Source: Bretschneidera sinensis
Lineage: Eukaryota; Streptophyta; Magnoliopsida; Brassicales; Akaniaceae
Assembly (NCBI GenBank): GCA_023935145.1
Contig: CM043699.1
Span: 70,084,138-70,148,137, forward strand
Direction of reading: 5' to 3'
Length of the DNA: 64,000 nucleotides
How positions within the stretch are numbered: the stretch's first letter is position 1; each line of letters begins with the position of its first letter. The notes beneath the pieces are model-generated. The model worked only from the letters and a program-made list of their open reading frames with translations. It did not search any database and was not told the origin of the DNA. The position numbers and the translations under genes were made by a program. Positions 55,401-64,000 of the stretch are shown here, one piece after another.

Positions 55401-56440
55401 CCCTTGGTGAATGCATCTCCAAAACAGTCCAAATTGGCTCCAATCTCCCCGAGGATCTCAAAAAATCCTCATATCCCTTCTATGGAAGAATCAAGACTTG
55501 TTTGCGTGGTTAGCCTCGGATATGCTTGGGATTAATCCTAAGGTCATCATGTATAGGAAAAACATGTACCCAAGCCATAAGCCAGTCGTTCAGAAGAAGA
55601 GGTCATTCGCCCCCGAGCAGCAAGCCACCATCAAAGCCGAAGTGGACAAGCTACTCACAGTTTAGTTTATCTGGAAGACAGACTATCCCGATTTGGTATC
55701 CAATGTAGTGATGGTTAGAAAGCTCAATGGAAAGTGGAGAATCTGCATTGACTTCATGGACCTAAACAAGGCCTGCCCAAAAGATACCTTTCCTCTACCG
55801 CGAATCGATCAGTTGGTTGACACCACCTCTAGGAATGAGCTTCTAACTTTCATTGATGCTTATTTTGTCAATAACCAGATTCTCATACACGAGCTTTACC
55901 AAGAGAAAATAGCTTTCGTCATGGGCCAAGGGTTGTACTATTACAAAGTCATGCCCTTCAGGCTCAAAAACGCTAGGGCAACCTATCAGAGGTTGCTAAA
56001 TAAGAACTTTCATGGGCAGATCGGGAGAAACATGGAAGTTTATGTGGATGACATGTTCGTCAAGAGTGTCAAGGCCAAAAACCATAACTCCGACCTAAAG
56101 GAGGGATTTAAGGTACTTCGGCATCACCAAATGAAGCTAAACCCTGCAAAGTGCGCATTCGGAGTCATTGGAGGGAAGTTCCTAGGTTTTATGGTCACCC
56201 AAAAAAGATCGAGGCTATCTTTAGTATGAGCCCCCTTAGATGATAAAGGAAATACAAAGGCTGATAGGGCGTGAAGAGACACTCAGTTGTTTCATGTCGA
56301 AATCCACAGAGAAATGCCTCCCCTTCTTCAGAGCCATCAGGAAGGCGAAAGACTTTACTTAGACTGAAGATTGTCAAAAAGCTTTTAAAGAGTTGAAGTA
56401 GCATCTTAGTTCTCCCCCACTTCTGACTAAACCTATCATG
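55401..56440 (+). pseudogene. Tat-like gypsy reverse transcriptase
   Basis: LLWKNQDLFAWLASDMLGIN begins the domain. KKRSFAPEQQATIKAEVDKL, VVMVRKLNGKWRICIDFMDL, NKACPKDTFPLPRIDQLVD and LLTFIDAYFVNNQI follow, the last having DAY where DxxSGYNQI is usual. Then KIAFVMGQGLYYYKVMPFRL, QIGRNMEVYVDDMFVKS (YVDD present) and HHQMKLNPAKCAFGVIGGKF. A 178-codon frame (55693-56229) is open. Stops at 55663 and after 56229. The thumb and connection follow in mixed frames. Confidence 0.9.
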
Positions 56441-57230
56441 GTAGAGGAACTCTTCCTATATTTATCTGTCGAGCAGGAAATAGTGACTTCCGTTCTAATT
56501 CGGGAAAAGGTGGGTGTCTAAAAACCCATGTACTATGTTAACAAAGTCCTCCATTATGCAAAAGTATGGTACCTTCCGATAGAAAATATGGCGTATGCTC
56601 TCTTGATCACAACGCGGAAGCTTCAACCCCAAGCACACACCATCGTCCTCTTAACTGATTAGCCACTGAAACAAGTGCTTCACAAGCCAGATGTGTCAAG
56701 GATGATGGTTAAATGGTCCACAGAGCTCAAAGAATTTGACATCTAGTACCATCCTCGAAATGCCATCAAGACTCAGGGCCTCGAAGACTTCATTGTGGAG
56801 ATAACACTCCAAGGGGGTCAGGACAAAACCTTGGAACCAGAGATGGCCAGCAAATTCAACAATAAACCCTTTATATTGACAGCTCCTCTAACAGCACTGA
56901 AAGTGGTGTTGGGCTCATCCTTTGCAGTTAAGATGGATTCATTATTGAATTTTCCTTAAAGTTTGAGTTCAGAACTTCAAATAATGAAGCATAATAAGAG
57001 GCATTACTCGCCGGAATGAATTTAGTAAAAGCTATGGCCGTCGAAATCCTGGATACGTACAGCGACTCACAACTTGTGGTGAGTCAGATGAACGTTGAGT
57101 TCGAGGCTCGAGGGGAAAAGATTGCTCGATACCTCACCGTCAGATTCAAAGTGTTTCGGATAACTCAGGTTCCTCAGGCAGAGAACTCAAAAGCTGATGC
57201 TCTAGTTCGACTTGCCTCCTCTCGGTAGAC
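56441..57230 (+). pseudogene. Tat-like gypsy connection and RNase H
   Basis: Mixed frames of the connection domain to about 56860. Then the RNase H start (LYIDSSSNSTESGVGLI), ALLAGMNLVKAMAVEILDTY with the Glu block, SDSQLVVSQMNVEFEARGEK with the Asp block, and VPQAENSKADALVRLASSR, the terminal block where A-D-A-L contains the last Asp. This is the archaeal-like RNase H of Tat elements. The final 71-codon frame (57016-57228) is intact. Confidence 0.85.
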
Positions 57231-57640
57231 AGAACTGACCTAAGCCATCTACCTTAAGGCTCTCTTCACCCTGAGAATCAGTGAAATAACTATTCTGCCA
57301 GTAAGCAAAGGATAAACTTGGGCAGACTTGATCCTCCGGTATTTACATGATGGTGAGCTTCTTCAGCAGAAAAATGAAGCTAGAAAACTTATCTCTCGTA
57401 CTTCCCGATATGCAATTAGAGATAACAATTATACAAAAAATTGTCTTAGGATGCCTTATTTGAGGTGTCTCAGACCCACAAAGGCCAATTACGCTCTTTG
57501 AGAGGTTCACAAAAAGGTATACGAAAATCACTTAGGAAGTTGGGCTTTGGCCTTTAAAGTACTTTGTCAAGGGTATTACTGGCCCAAAATGTAAAGAGAT
57601 GCTGCGGAATTGGTCAAGAAGTGCAGAAGTTGTTTGCAAA
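57231..57640 (+). pseudogene. Tat-like gypsy integrase zinc-binding end
   Basis: LRMPYLRCL, EVHKKVYENHLGSWALAFKV and GYYWPKM with AAELVKKCRSC give the HHCC element (His, His, Cys, Cys). The core is missing. Sequence changes at about 57637 to Sirevirus-like material. Confidence 0.8.
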
Positions 57641-58195
57641 ATTAATTATGACAAAACACTACTTAAATTGCACTAACAGTTTTATATAAGTGTTTAAGTG
57701 GCAAAAACAATTAATACAAAAACAAAACGCAAGAAAACAACACATTCAGATACCAAATAAAGACAGAAGATCTAAAATAGGCTCTAAAGTAATTGAATCA
57801 CATTATAAATCTCAATTTTTAGTTACTTTGCTTGAACTATGGCTCATTTTTCAAAAACCTTTGACATATCAAAATACAAAAATTAGTACTAAGTCAAAAA
57901 CTGTTTTAGAAAACACAAAAACTATGTTTTTGGACAACTCAGTCGATTGGTTCAAAGACCCAGTCGACTAGTTAAAGGGACAGTAAGTTCCCAGTCGATT
58001 GGTAATAGGACCTAGTTGACTGGTCCTATGACTCAGTCGACTAGTACTCTCCCTAAGCCTAAAAGTGAACTTTTTCCACTTGACCCAGTCGACTGGCATA
58101 AGGACCCAGTCAAGTGGTAATTCAAAAATATGACTGTTTGATATGCAGGAATTGAGAATTTAATGCTCTAAACCTACCAATTCAGTGTCTAACGG
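57641..58195 (+). repeat. CCAGTCGACTGG palindrome array, first cluster
   Basis: At 57935-58125 about seven variants of CCAGTCGACTGG (a 12-bp perfect palindrome) occur at 20-40 bp spacing. No gene; the 93-codon open frame at 57690-57971 looks like chance. The rest is AT-rich with no motif. Confidence 0.75.
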
Positions 58196-58900
58196 CCATA
58201 TAAGTTATGCTAATGAGAATTTAAAACTTGTAGAAGCATGATAGGAGCTTTACTATATCTAACTGCAAGTAGACCCAATATAATGTTCAGTGTATGCATG
58301 TGTGCTAGATTTCAAGCTAATCCTAAGTAATCACATATAATTGTCATAAAAATAATCCTAAGATATTAACAAGGCACTCAAAATCTAGGTTTATGATATT
58401 CTAGAAAATCAACTTTTGAGCTTGTTGGATACTCGGATGCTAATTTTGTGGGTTGCAGGCTAGATAGAAAAAGCATTAGTGAAACATGCCAATTTTTAGG
58501 TGTAATATTAACCTCTTGGTTCTCTAAGAAACAAAACTCAGTTGCGCTATCAAACACCGAAGCGGAATATGTAGCTGTCGGAAGTTGTTGTGCATAAGTT
58601 TTATGGATGAAACAACAACTAGAAGACTATTGCATGAATTTTAAAAATATACCAATTCATTGTGATAACACTAGTGCTATCAACTTGACAAAAAAAATAA
58701 TTCAACATTCGAGAACCAAACAAATAGAGATAAGACATCACTTCATAAGAGATCATGCTCAAAAGGGTGATATTAGATTAGAATTCATTCCTTTGAAAGA
58801 TCAAATGGCTGACATTCTTACTAAGCCCTTGAATGAAGATAGCTTTGGTAAAATAAGACTATTAATGGGTTTAACAAACTATGAACATATGTGTGTTTGA
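58196..58900 (+). pseudogene. Sirevirus-like copia RT end and RNase H
   Basis: Mixed frames give IGALLYLTASRPNIMFSVCM and CARFQAN, then FELVGYSDANFVGCRLDRKS (first Asp), VALSNTEAEYVAVGSCCA (Glu), IPIHCDNTSAINLTKKI (Asp), SRTKQIEIRHHFIRDHAQKG (His/Asp), and LEFIPLKDQMADILTKPL. These phrases are characteristic of Sireviruses. One stop after SCCA and several before 58420. The frame 58607-58900 is open. Confidence 0.88.
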
Positions 58901-59039
58901 TTGCATCTACATTCATCATATGCATACTTTCCATTAAGTGAATGAGTATTAACTCCTATTTAATATTTCTCTCACTCAAAATGGCATAGATAAAACATTT
59001 CTTGCAAAATTCCCACTTGGAGCTCAAAATTTTATGATT

Positions 59040-59375
59040 TTTGAAAGATCCGGTTGACTAGTTGAATGACCCAGTTGACTGGCATCTCTCTGTCCATTTA
59101 CTCAATTGACTAATTGGGTCTATCTAGTCGACTGGTAACTCCCTGCCCATTCTACCAGTCGATTAGTACAAGGACCCAGTTGACTGGTATCACAAGACAA
59201 GTTTGGAGGCAAAAAAAAATGAAATTTTTTGGACAACCCAGTCGACTAGTAGGGTCAATCTAGTCAACTGGTGTCTCACTACCAGTTTTACTAGTCGTCT
59301 AGTACCTTGACCCAGTCGACTGGTATATCGAAAAAGCCCTAAAATATGAAAAACCTAACCCAGTCGACTGGTGTC
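59040..59375 (+). repeat. CCAGTCGACTGG palindrome array, second cluster
   Basis: About a dozen variants of CCAGTCGACTGG (for example CCAGTCGACTGGT, CTAGTCGACTGG, CCAGTTGACTGG) spaced about 20-45 bp, between RNase H and the extra ORF. Sireviruses of other plants have repeated palindromes in this 3' region, with a different sequence. Confidence 0.85.
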
Positions 59376-59598
59376 GCGATTTTATTTATAGTCACTTCAT
59401 TTTTATTTTTTGGATTTCAAGCCATTTTTGCAAAACCTTAGCTTTCTCTCTCTAAAAAATCATTGCTTTTAGCCCAAAATCTCTCAAAATAACTCCATAG
59501 AACCCTTAATCATCCTTCAAATCACATCATTTTCAAATTTTCCCGGTTGAATCTTCACTCTTTTACCAAAAATCACTCACCAATCGACATTTCCTAAA
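59376..59598 (+). other. Non-coding spacer before the extra ORF
   Basis: AT-rich; nothing recognised apart from a pyrimidine-rich stretch around 59440-59460. Confidence 0.5.
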
Positions 59599-60727
59599 AT
59601 GTTTGGGAGAATACAAGTCAAAACAATTATTGTTGAACCTAGATCATGGAAGTCCTTGCCATCAAACTCGAGAGACAAAGGGATAGCCAATTCCTTGAGC
59701 AAGCAAGCGAGGACTGAGTTCAATGACTCGCTTTTCTAGAATCTTGTAGTCAAAAGCAGGTATAACACTTTGATTAAATATAAGAAAATCATGATAGGTA
59801 GATTTATAGATTTTGATTCTACTCATCATGCTAATTTATATATACTTCTTACTTTTGAGGCGATAGGCCTAACCCCACTTATCAATATCCACCGTAAATA
59901 CTACCCCTGCCTGATACATGAATTTTATGCCAATATTGTCAAACCTAGTCCCCTAGCTTTTAGGTTTAAGACTAGTGTGATGGGTATTTGTTTGAGGTCA
60001 ACACTGATCTATTGGTCAGCTTGATGAGAATCCCAGTGGCTGGGATCTCATTAAGTCTGGATGGATGGCAGATAATTTTGATTATGAGGAGGTATGTCAG
60101 ATAGCTAGGGGAGACCCTAACTATGTCTTTCAATCCACTACATTTCATCAGTATAGTGACATGCCCCTCGACTCAAAATTGTTTAACCTCATCGTGAGTT
60201 GGACCATCCACCCACAACTTGGGAGTCAAGGTTATATGTCTAAAATTGATATAGTATTGATCTGATGTATCAAAAATAGACACCATTTCAATATTTACCC
60301 CCTCTTGCTAGCCAATATGCTCAATGGTGAGGCTCATGACTCGGGGTGCCTCTCTTATTGTATGCTTATCACCTTGATCTTGCAACACTTCAAAGTTTCC
60401 TTGCCAGCCTCCGAAGCTCAAGACATCGACCCTAAAGACATCATTAATGTCTCTTCACTGAAGAAGATGGGGTGCACGATCTGGAATGACATGGTTCATT
60501 CCAAGGCTGGGAAGAAAATTCGCATCGGGGATGATGATTACAGTGATGAGGAAGACGATATGCCTATTGATGCAGCTCCTCCCACAGCTATGGATGGTGA
60601 CGAGCTGGTACCTAGTCCACAACATGTTGAACATGGTGGCTCGATTGCTAATCAGGCTGGACATGATGATCTACTACAAGCGATAGTGAGCCTTAGATGT
60701 CCATGCAATCCGAATTCTAGAGCTTGA
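59599..60727 (+). pseudogene. Sirevirus-like extra ORF like the 'putative plant transposon protein' domain
   Basis: ATG at 59599 starts MFGRIQVKTIIVEPRSWKS. After a stop (59737) it reads VKSRYNTLIKYKKIMIGRFI, LTFEAIGLTPLINI, YYPCLIHEFYANIVKPS (the FYAN block), then DNFDYEEVCQIARGDPNYVF, LFNLIVSWTIHPQLG and LLLANMLNGEAHDSG with ITLILQHFKVSL. The C terminus is acidic and disordered (YSDEEDDMPID). It lies where the env-like gene of Sireviruses lies. No transmembrane helix is obvious in this ORF. Domain family by eye; function unknown. Three or so stops, one frameshift. Confidence 0.62.
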
Positions 60728-60949
60728 GCATTTATATTGACCAGAGCTTCTAGATGGTGCAGACCGATATGGATCACATGTGTCATGACATCAACACACT
60801 TTAGAATGATTTAAAGTTATTCCGAGAGCACTCAAAAGGCTCTTTGACAAAGATTTGAGATCTTCTCCAAGATAGCTTTGACTCCTCTGCTCGTTGAGTC
60901 ATCGATCTTTATCATTTGTTCTTGTTATATACTTTTTTTAGCTCCATGG
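60728..60949 (+). other. Region after the extra ORF
   Basis: Continues with coil-like residues (DINTLQNDLKLFREH) and stops. No polypurine tract clearly seen. Confidence 0.4.
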
Positions 60950-61528
60950 ATGTTTAGCAAGAACATTACTTCTCTTTTTATTCTTCATACACTCATTTGG
61001 TTGGTTTGTATCAGACAGCTTACTTTAGCTCATTAATACTCTCAAAAGCGTCAAAAAATTTATTGTGAGCCATTCTTTAAGCTTGTTCTTGAAAGAGATA
61101 TAATCTTCATTTGTAAAGCATTCATTGTTATCTCTATACCATTCTTTTACATTAAAAACCATTCATTATAAAGAGAAAGAGTTGGTGTAACTCTTAGAGT
61201 GTTTAAGATTAAACAATTCGTTATAACTTCATTCAAGAAGAGATTGTTTGTAAGATTTGTGTAACACCCGTGAAGTTGCTTGACTATATTTAGTCGATTA
61301 CTTCAAGGAGGTTCCTTAAAGAGACTGGACATAGGGTTCAAGAGATTCCGATATTGTCGAACCACTATAAACGAAGTTTGCATATTCTCTTCCTTAACTC
61401 CTTTATTTTCAAGCATATTATTTGTTGTATGCCTTACTTGATTGAACTGTTAAAAATTGTGAGTTAATTAGCAAAAAGTTTTTAAAACTGAATTCACCCC
61501 CCCTTTTGGGTTTGTACCTTGGTTTACA
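60950..61528 (+). repeat. Sirevirus-like LTR (probably truncated or start unclear)
   Basis: The end is typical: AGAGACTGGACATAGG, CCGAACCACTATAAA, AATTCACCCCCCC and GGTTTACA. The start could not be fixed; TGTTTAGC at 60950 is a guess. It lies after an upstream pol and extra ORF and before a gag, so it may be shared by two elements. Confidence 0.6.
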
Positions 61529-61545
61529 ATTTTTATCAAAGCTTC
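61529..61545 (+). other. Degenerate primer binding site
   Basis: TTTTTATCAAAGCTTC, where TTGGTATCAGAGCTTC is usual for Sireviruses. Its position after the LTR end supports the call. Confidence 0.55.
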
Positions 61546-61583
61546 TTACTCAATTTCAGGCTTAAAATCCTTAAGTTGATCCA

Positions 61584-62231
61584 ATGGCATCAAATAGTTA
61601 TACCAAAGGACATTCCTATACTAGACCTCCTTTGTTCAATGACTCAAACTATAACTACTAGAAAAACAGAATCACAATCTTTGTCTAAGGACAAGATTAT
61701 AATTTATGGAGTCACATTGAGGAAGGATCTATAATTCCTAGAAAGGAAATAGCTATTGGAGAAATCAATCATACAATGCCCAAACTCAAAACTGAGTTTA
61801 ATGAAGAGGATTATAAAATGATGTCTCTAAATAGTAGAACCACTAGTATGTTACATTGTGATTTAGATATTTCTTAGCACAATAAAATTTCTACATGTTT
61901 TTTAGCTAAGGAGATTTGGGATAAATTAAAAGTTACATATGAAGGCACTAGTGAAGTAAAAAAATCAAAAATTTATATCCTAGTGTTTGAGTATGAGTCT
62001 TTCAAAATGTCTCATAACGAAACTATTTCTCAAATGCATTCACCTTTTGCCACTATTGTTAACGTTTTAAAGCTTCTTGGTAGGAATATTGAGGAGTTTG
62101 AACTAACAAGGAAGATCTTAAGATCTTTGCCATCCAGTTGGAAAGCAAAGAAAATGGTCATAACAGAGGCCAAAGATCTCGATAAATTTGATGTCGAAAC
62201 ACTTCTCGGATCACTACTGATATACGAGATG
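61584..62231 (+). pseudogene. gag: Sirevirus-like gag, N-terminal part
   Basis: MASNSYTKGHSYTRPPLFND is the gag N terminus. After stops, YKMMSLNSRTTSMLHCDL, IWDKLKVTYEGTSEVKKSKI, NVLKLLGRNIEEFELTRKIL with RSLPSSWKAKKMVITEAKDL, then VETLLGSLLIYEM. The frame from 61983 to 62267 is open. Interrupted at 62231 by an insertion and continued at 63390. Confidence 0.88.
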
Positions 62232-63383
62232 GATCAGTTTACACATCATAAGTCCTATTTATATTAGTTTAGGACTATTGAGTTAGCTGAGTTGATAGTT
62301 ACAAAGTTAGTTATTATTATGTTTTAACCATAACATCTCTAACAGTTTTGTAACTAAATCTAACTAACTAGGCTTTTTCTTAAGTCTTCTTTTCGCTATC
62401 TGGATCCTTGAATCCTTAATGACCTTCTAGGCTTTAGGACAATTTCTTCCATATCCTTTCCTTCCCTTGCTGCCTTCATCCTTCTTTTGCCTATCTTTGT
62501 TTGTAGTTGCCTCGGTTATACATATAATTAGATTATATGCTTTAATGTGTATTTGATGCATGATTGTATGATGAAACTTAAAAGCGAAGGCTAAAATCTC
62601 TCTCACACATAAATTAAAATTAATTTGTAAACCAAAAATCATTAGAAATGATTATTCATAGCCTACCACCATTATAGTCAATATGTGAAGTTTCTTGTGT
62701 GTATAAATTTGTTGCGCTCTCGTAATGTTTACACCTATAGTAAAATTAGGTTTTTTTATTAAAACATGATATGTGCACGAGGTAATCAAATGATATATAC
62801 TTTATTGTACTATCATAAGGGTCATATTAATTAATTACATGGGAGGAATGGTGGATAAGACTAAACTAAAAAGTATATGATTTGTTGCATTATCATAAGG
62901 TAATATACTTTTAGAGGCTAAATAATGATTGGGAATTACATAAGATGCAATCGATAAAAGTTATCTACCTATCAAGTGCATTATTGTGTATAGTTAAGGT
63001 GTCGATCCCACGAAGAAAAGTGAACTATAAGGGAAAGTGTAAACTTTAATACGAAACGATAAAATCCAAATGAGATAATCTGAGTTTTGATAATGAAATA
63101 ATGTGAAAGAGTTGTGTAAATACAATGAAGAATATAATAGGGAAATAACAAGGTTCCGGGAATCCTTCCTAAGTTCATTGCCTTATTCTAATATGGATTC
63201 AATTGTTTTTATCTCGATTGCGAGTTTCACATCCCAAACAAGCAATCAGTAAATATTCAATCATAGCACATTAACACTCTAATTTAATTGCTACAAATCA
63301 CTCATTGATTTCGATTCAAGCACACATGACCTATCTTATAGATTTATCAAGAAACGACAATATATATGAATCTCGTTGCTAAT
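62232..63383. mobile_element. 1.15-kb insertion of unknown type in Sirevirus-like gag
   Basis: Flanked by GAGATG at 62226-62231 and 63384-63389. Starts GATCAG and ends GCTAAT, with no TG..CA and no inverted ends. The right half (62940-63380) resembles the end of a gypsy LTR read on the minus strand (GGGATCGACACCTTAAC near 62995-63011). The left part (62240-62420) has a short inverted repeat around GTTAGTTA/TAACTAAC. No gene. Confidence 0.55.
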
Positions 63384-64000
63384 GAGATGAGAAGAAGAAG
63401 AAATTGATTGCTCTCAAACCCTTTAAAATCAACAAAGAGGAAGAAAAGGAAGAAGAGAATGAGAGTAGTGAAGAAGATGGTGAGATGGTCTTAATCACCA
63501 AAAAGTTTCACAAGTTCTTGAAAAAGACCAAGAAACCTTACACAAAGGACTCCACTCTAAAAAGGGAACCTATTGTGTTTTTCAGTTGCAAGAAACCTGG
63601 TCACATCGAGGCTGATTGTCCAACAACAAGCAAACCGTATAAGAGCTTAAAAAAAAGCCATGATTGCAACCACCTAGAGTGATGATGAAGAAGAAGAATC
63701 TTTGGACAATGATATTGGATACAAGGAGGTTGCCAACCTTTGCTTGATGGCAATAGATGATGAAAATGAGGTATTAAATTCTTCCCCTTCTAATAATAAT
63801 AATATTTTTAGTAGTAGTGAATAATTAATTGAGGTGATGAATGAAATGCATGAAGAATTGAAGAAATTCGATTATAGAAATATTGTTCTCAAGAAGGAAG
63901 TCTCATCTCTTTCTAAAGAGATGGAAGGTCTAAAGGAAGAAAAAGAAAAACTATCTTCCATGCTTTATAACTCATCATAAGATTTCTTAAAAAATGAAAA
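63384..64000 (+). pseudogene. gag: Sirevirus-like gag, C-terminal part, runs off the window
   Basis: Resumes EMRRRRKKLIALKPFKINKE, then FHKFLKKTKKPYTKDSTLKR and the zinc knuckle FFSCKKPGHIEADC, where the first Cys is Phe, so CX2C is incomplete. After two stops the frame with DNDIGYKEVANLCLMAIDDE and LIEVMNEMHEELKKFDYRN follows, a coiled-coil-rich part typical of Sirevirus gag. Cut by the end of the window. Confidence 0.85.

Noticed and set aside
54644..57640. Endogenous pararetrovirus (caulimovirid) as a source of the RT
   Set aside because: No movement or coat protein motif is seen, and protease, RNase H and integrase zinc region fit Tat-lineage gypsy.
1..64000. Host genes, tRNA or rRNA genes
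   Set aside because: All readable coding motifs belong to retroelements. tRNA-like motifs are primer binding sites only; no cloverleaf was recognised. A short or divergent gene could still have been missed by eye.

Overview
The window is repeat-rich plant nuclear DNA, probably from a dicot, although the species cannot be named from sequence alone. It is AT-rich and consists almost entirely of nested LTR retrotransposons of the Ty1/copia and Ty3/gypsy types. No intact host gene, tRNA, rRNA or CRISPR array was found. Every coding region I recognise is a retroelement protein or a domain carried by one, and nearly all contain stops, frameshifts or deletions. The evidence is retroelement protein motifs (integrase, reverse transcriptase, RNase H, protease, zinc-knuckle gag), primer binding sites complementary to initiator-Met or Asp tRNA, purine-rich tracts at LTR starts, TG...CA LTR ends and several target-site duplications.

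Layout. 1-1471: copia remnant (family C), leader fused to integrase. 1472-13764: gypsy element G1 (gag-protease, pol lost). Its 3' LTR was split by a complete copia element T1 (7362-12996, minus strand, TSD GTTTA). 13765-19252: more of family C, with integrase (+), gag and leader (-), a 1.64-kb LTR (-) and two LTR pieces in the opposite direction. 19253-32612: two roughly 2.9-kb LTRs (family R, minus), the second split by gypsy element G2 (24182-31686, minus, TSD TGTAT). 32613-35638: remnant of R internal sequence, a gypsy LTR (+) and a chromovirus-type LTR piece. 35640-40290: degenerate chromovirus (-). 40290-41156: 3' end of another chromovirus (+). 41157-52850: a third R element (-). Its LTR was split by copia T2 (42161-48262, +), which itself holds truncated gypsy G3 (42548-44656, -). 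52880-53217: 3' end of another copia. 53218-54643: gypsy LTR (-). 54644-57640: Tat-like gypsy protease-RT-RNase H (+). 57641-64000: Sirevirus-like copia material (+): RT/RNase H, palindrome arrays, an extra ORF, an LTR and then gag.

Three things stand out. (1) A domain resembling the 'putative plant transposon protein' family is carried both by a gypsy element (G2, replacing pol) and by the Sirevirus-like copia (at the env-like position). (2) R elements carry a plant-mobile-domain-like ORF antisense to pol, downstream of integrase. (3) G1 is bracketed by a roughly 253-bp direct duplication of its target abutting both LTR ends, where 4-6 bp is expected. Several LTR families also carry their own clusters of short palindromes, and three gypsy copies (G1, G2, G3) have lost most or all of pol yet keep the same short tail.

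These genes do not form a host pathway. Each element would have used gag and protease for the particle, RT/RNase H for cDNA synthesis and integrase for insertion. Non-autonomous copies (G1, G2, G3) would need those enzymes in trans from full-length relatives. All family and lineage names come from reading motifs by eye and were not checked against a database.
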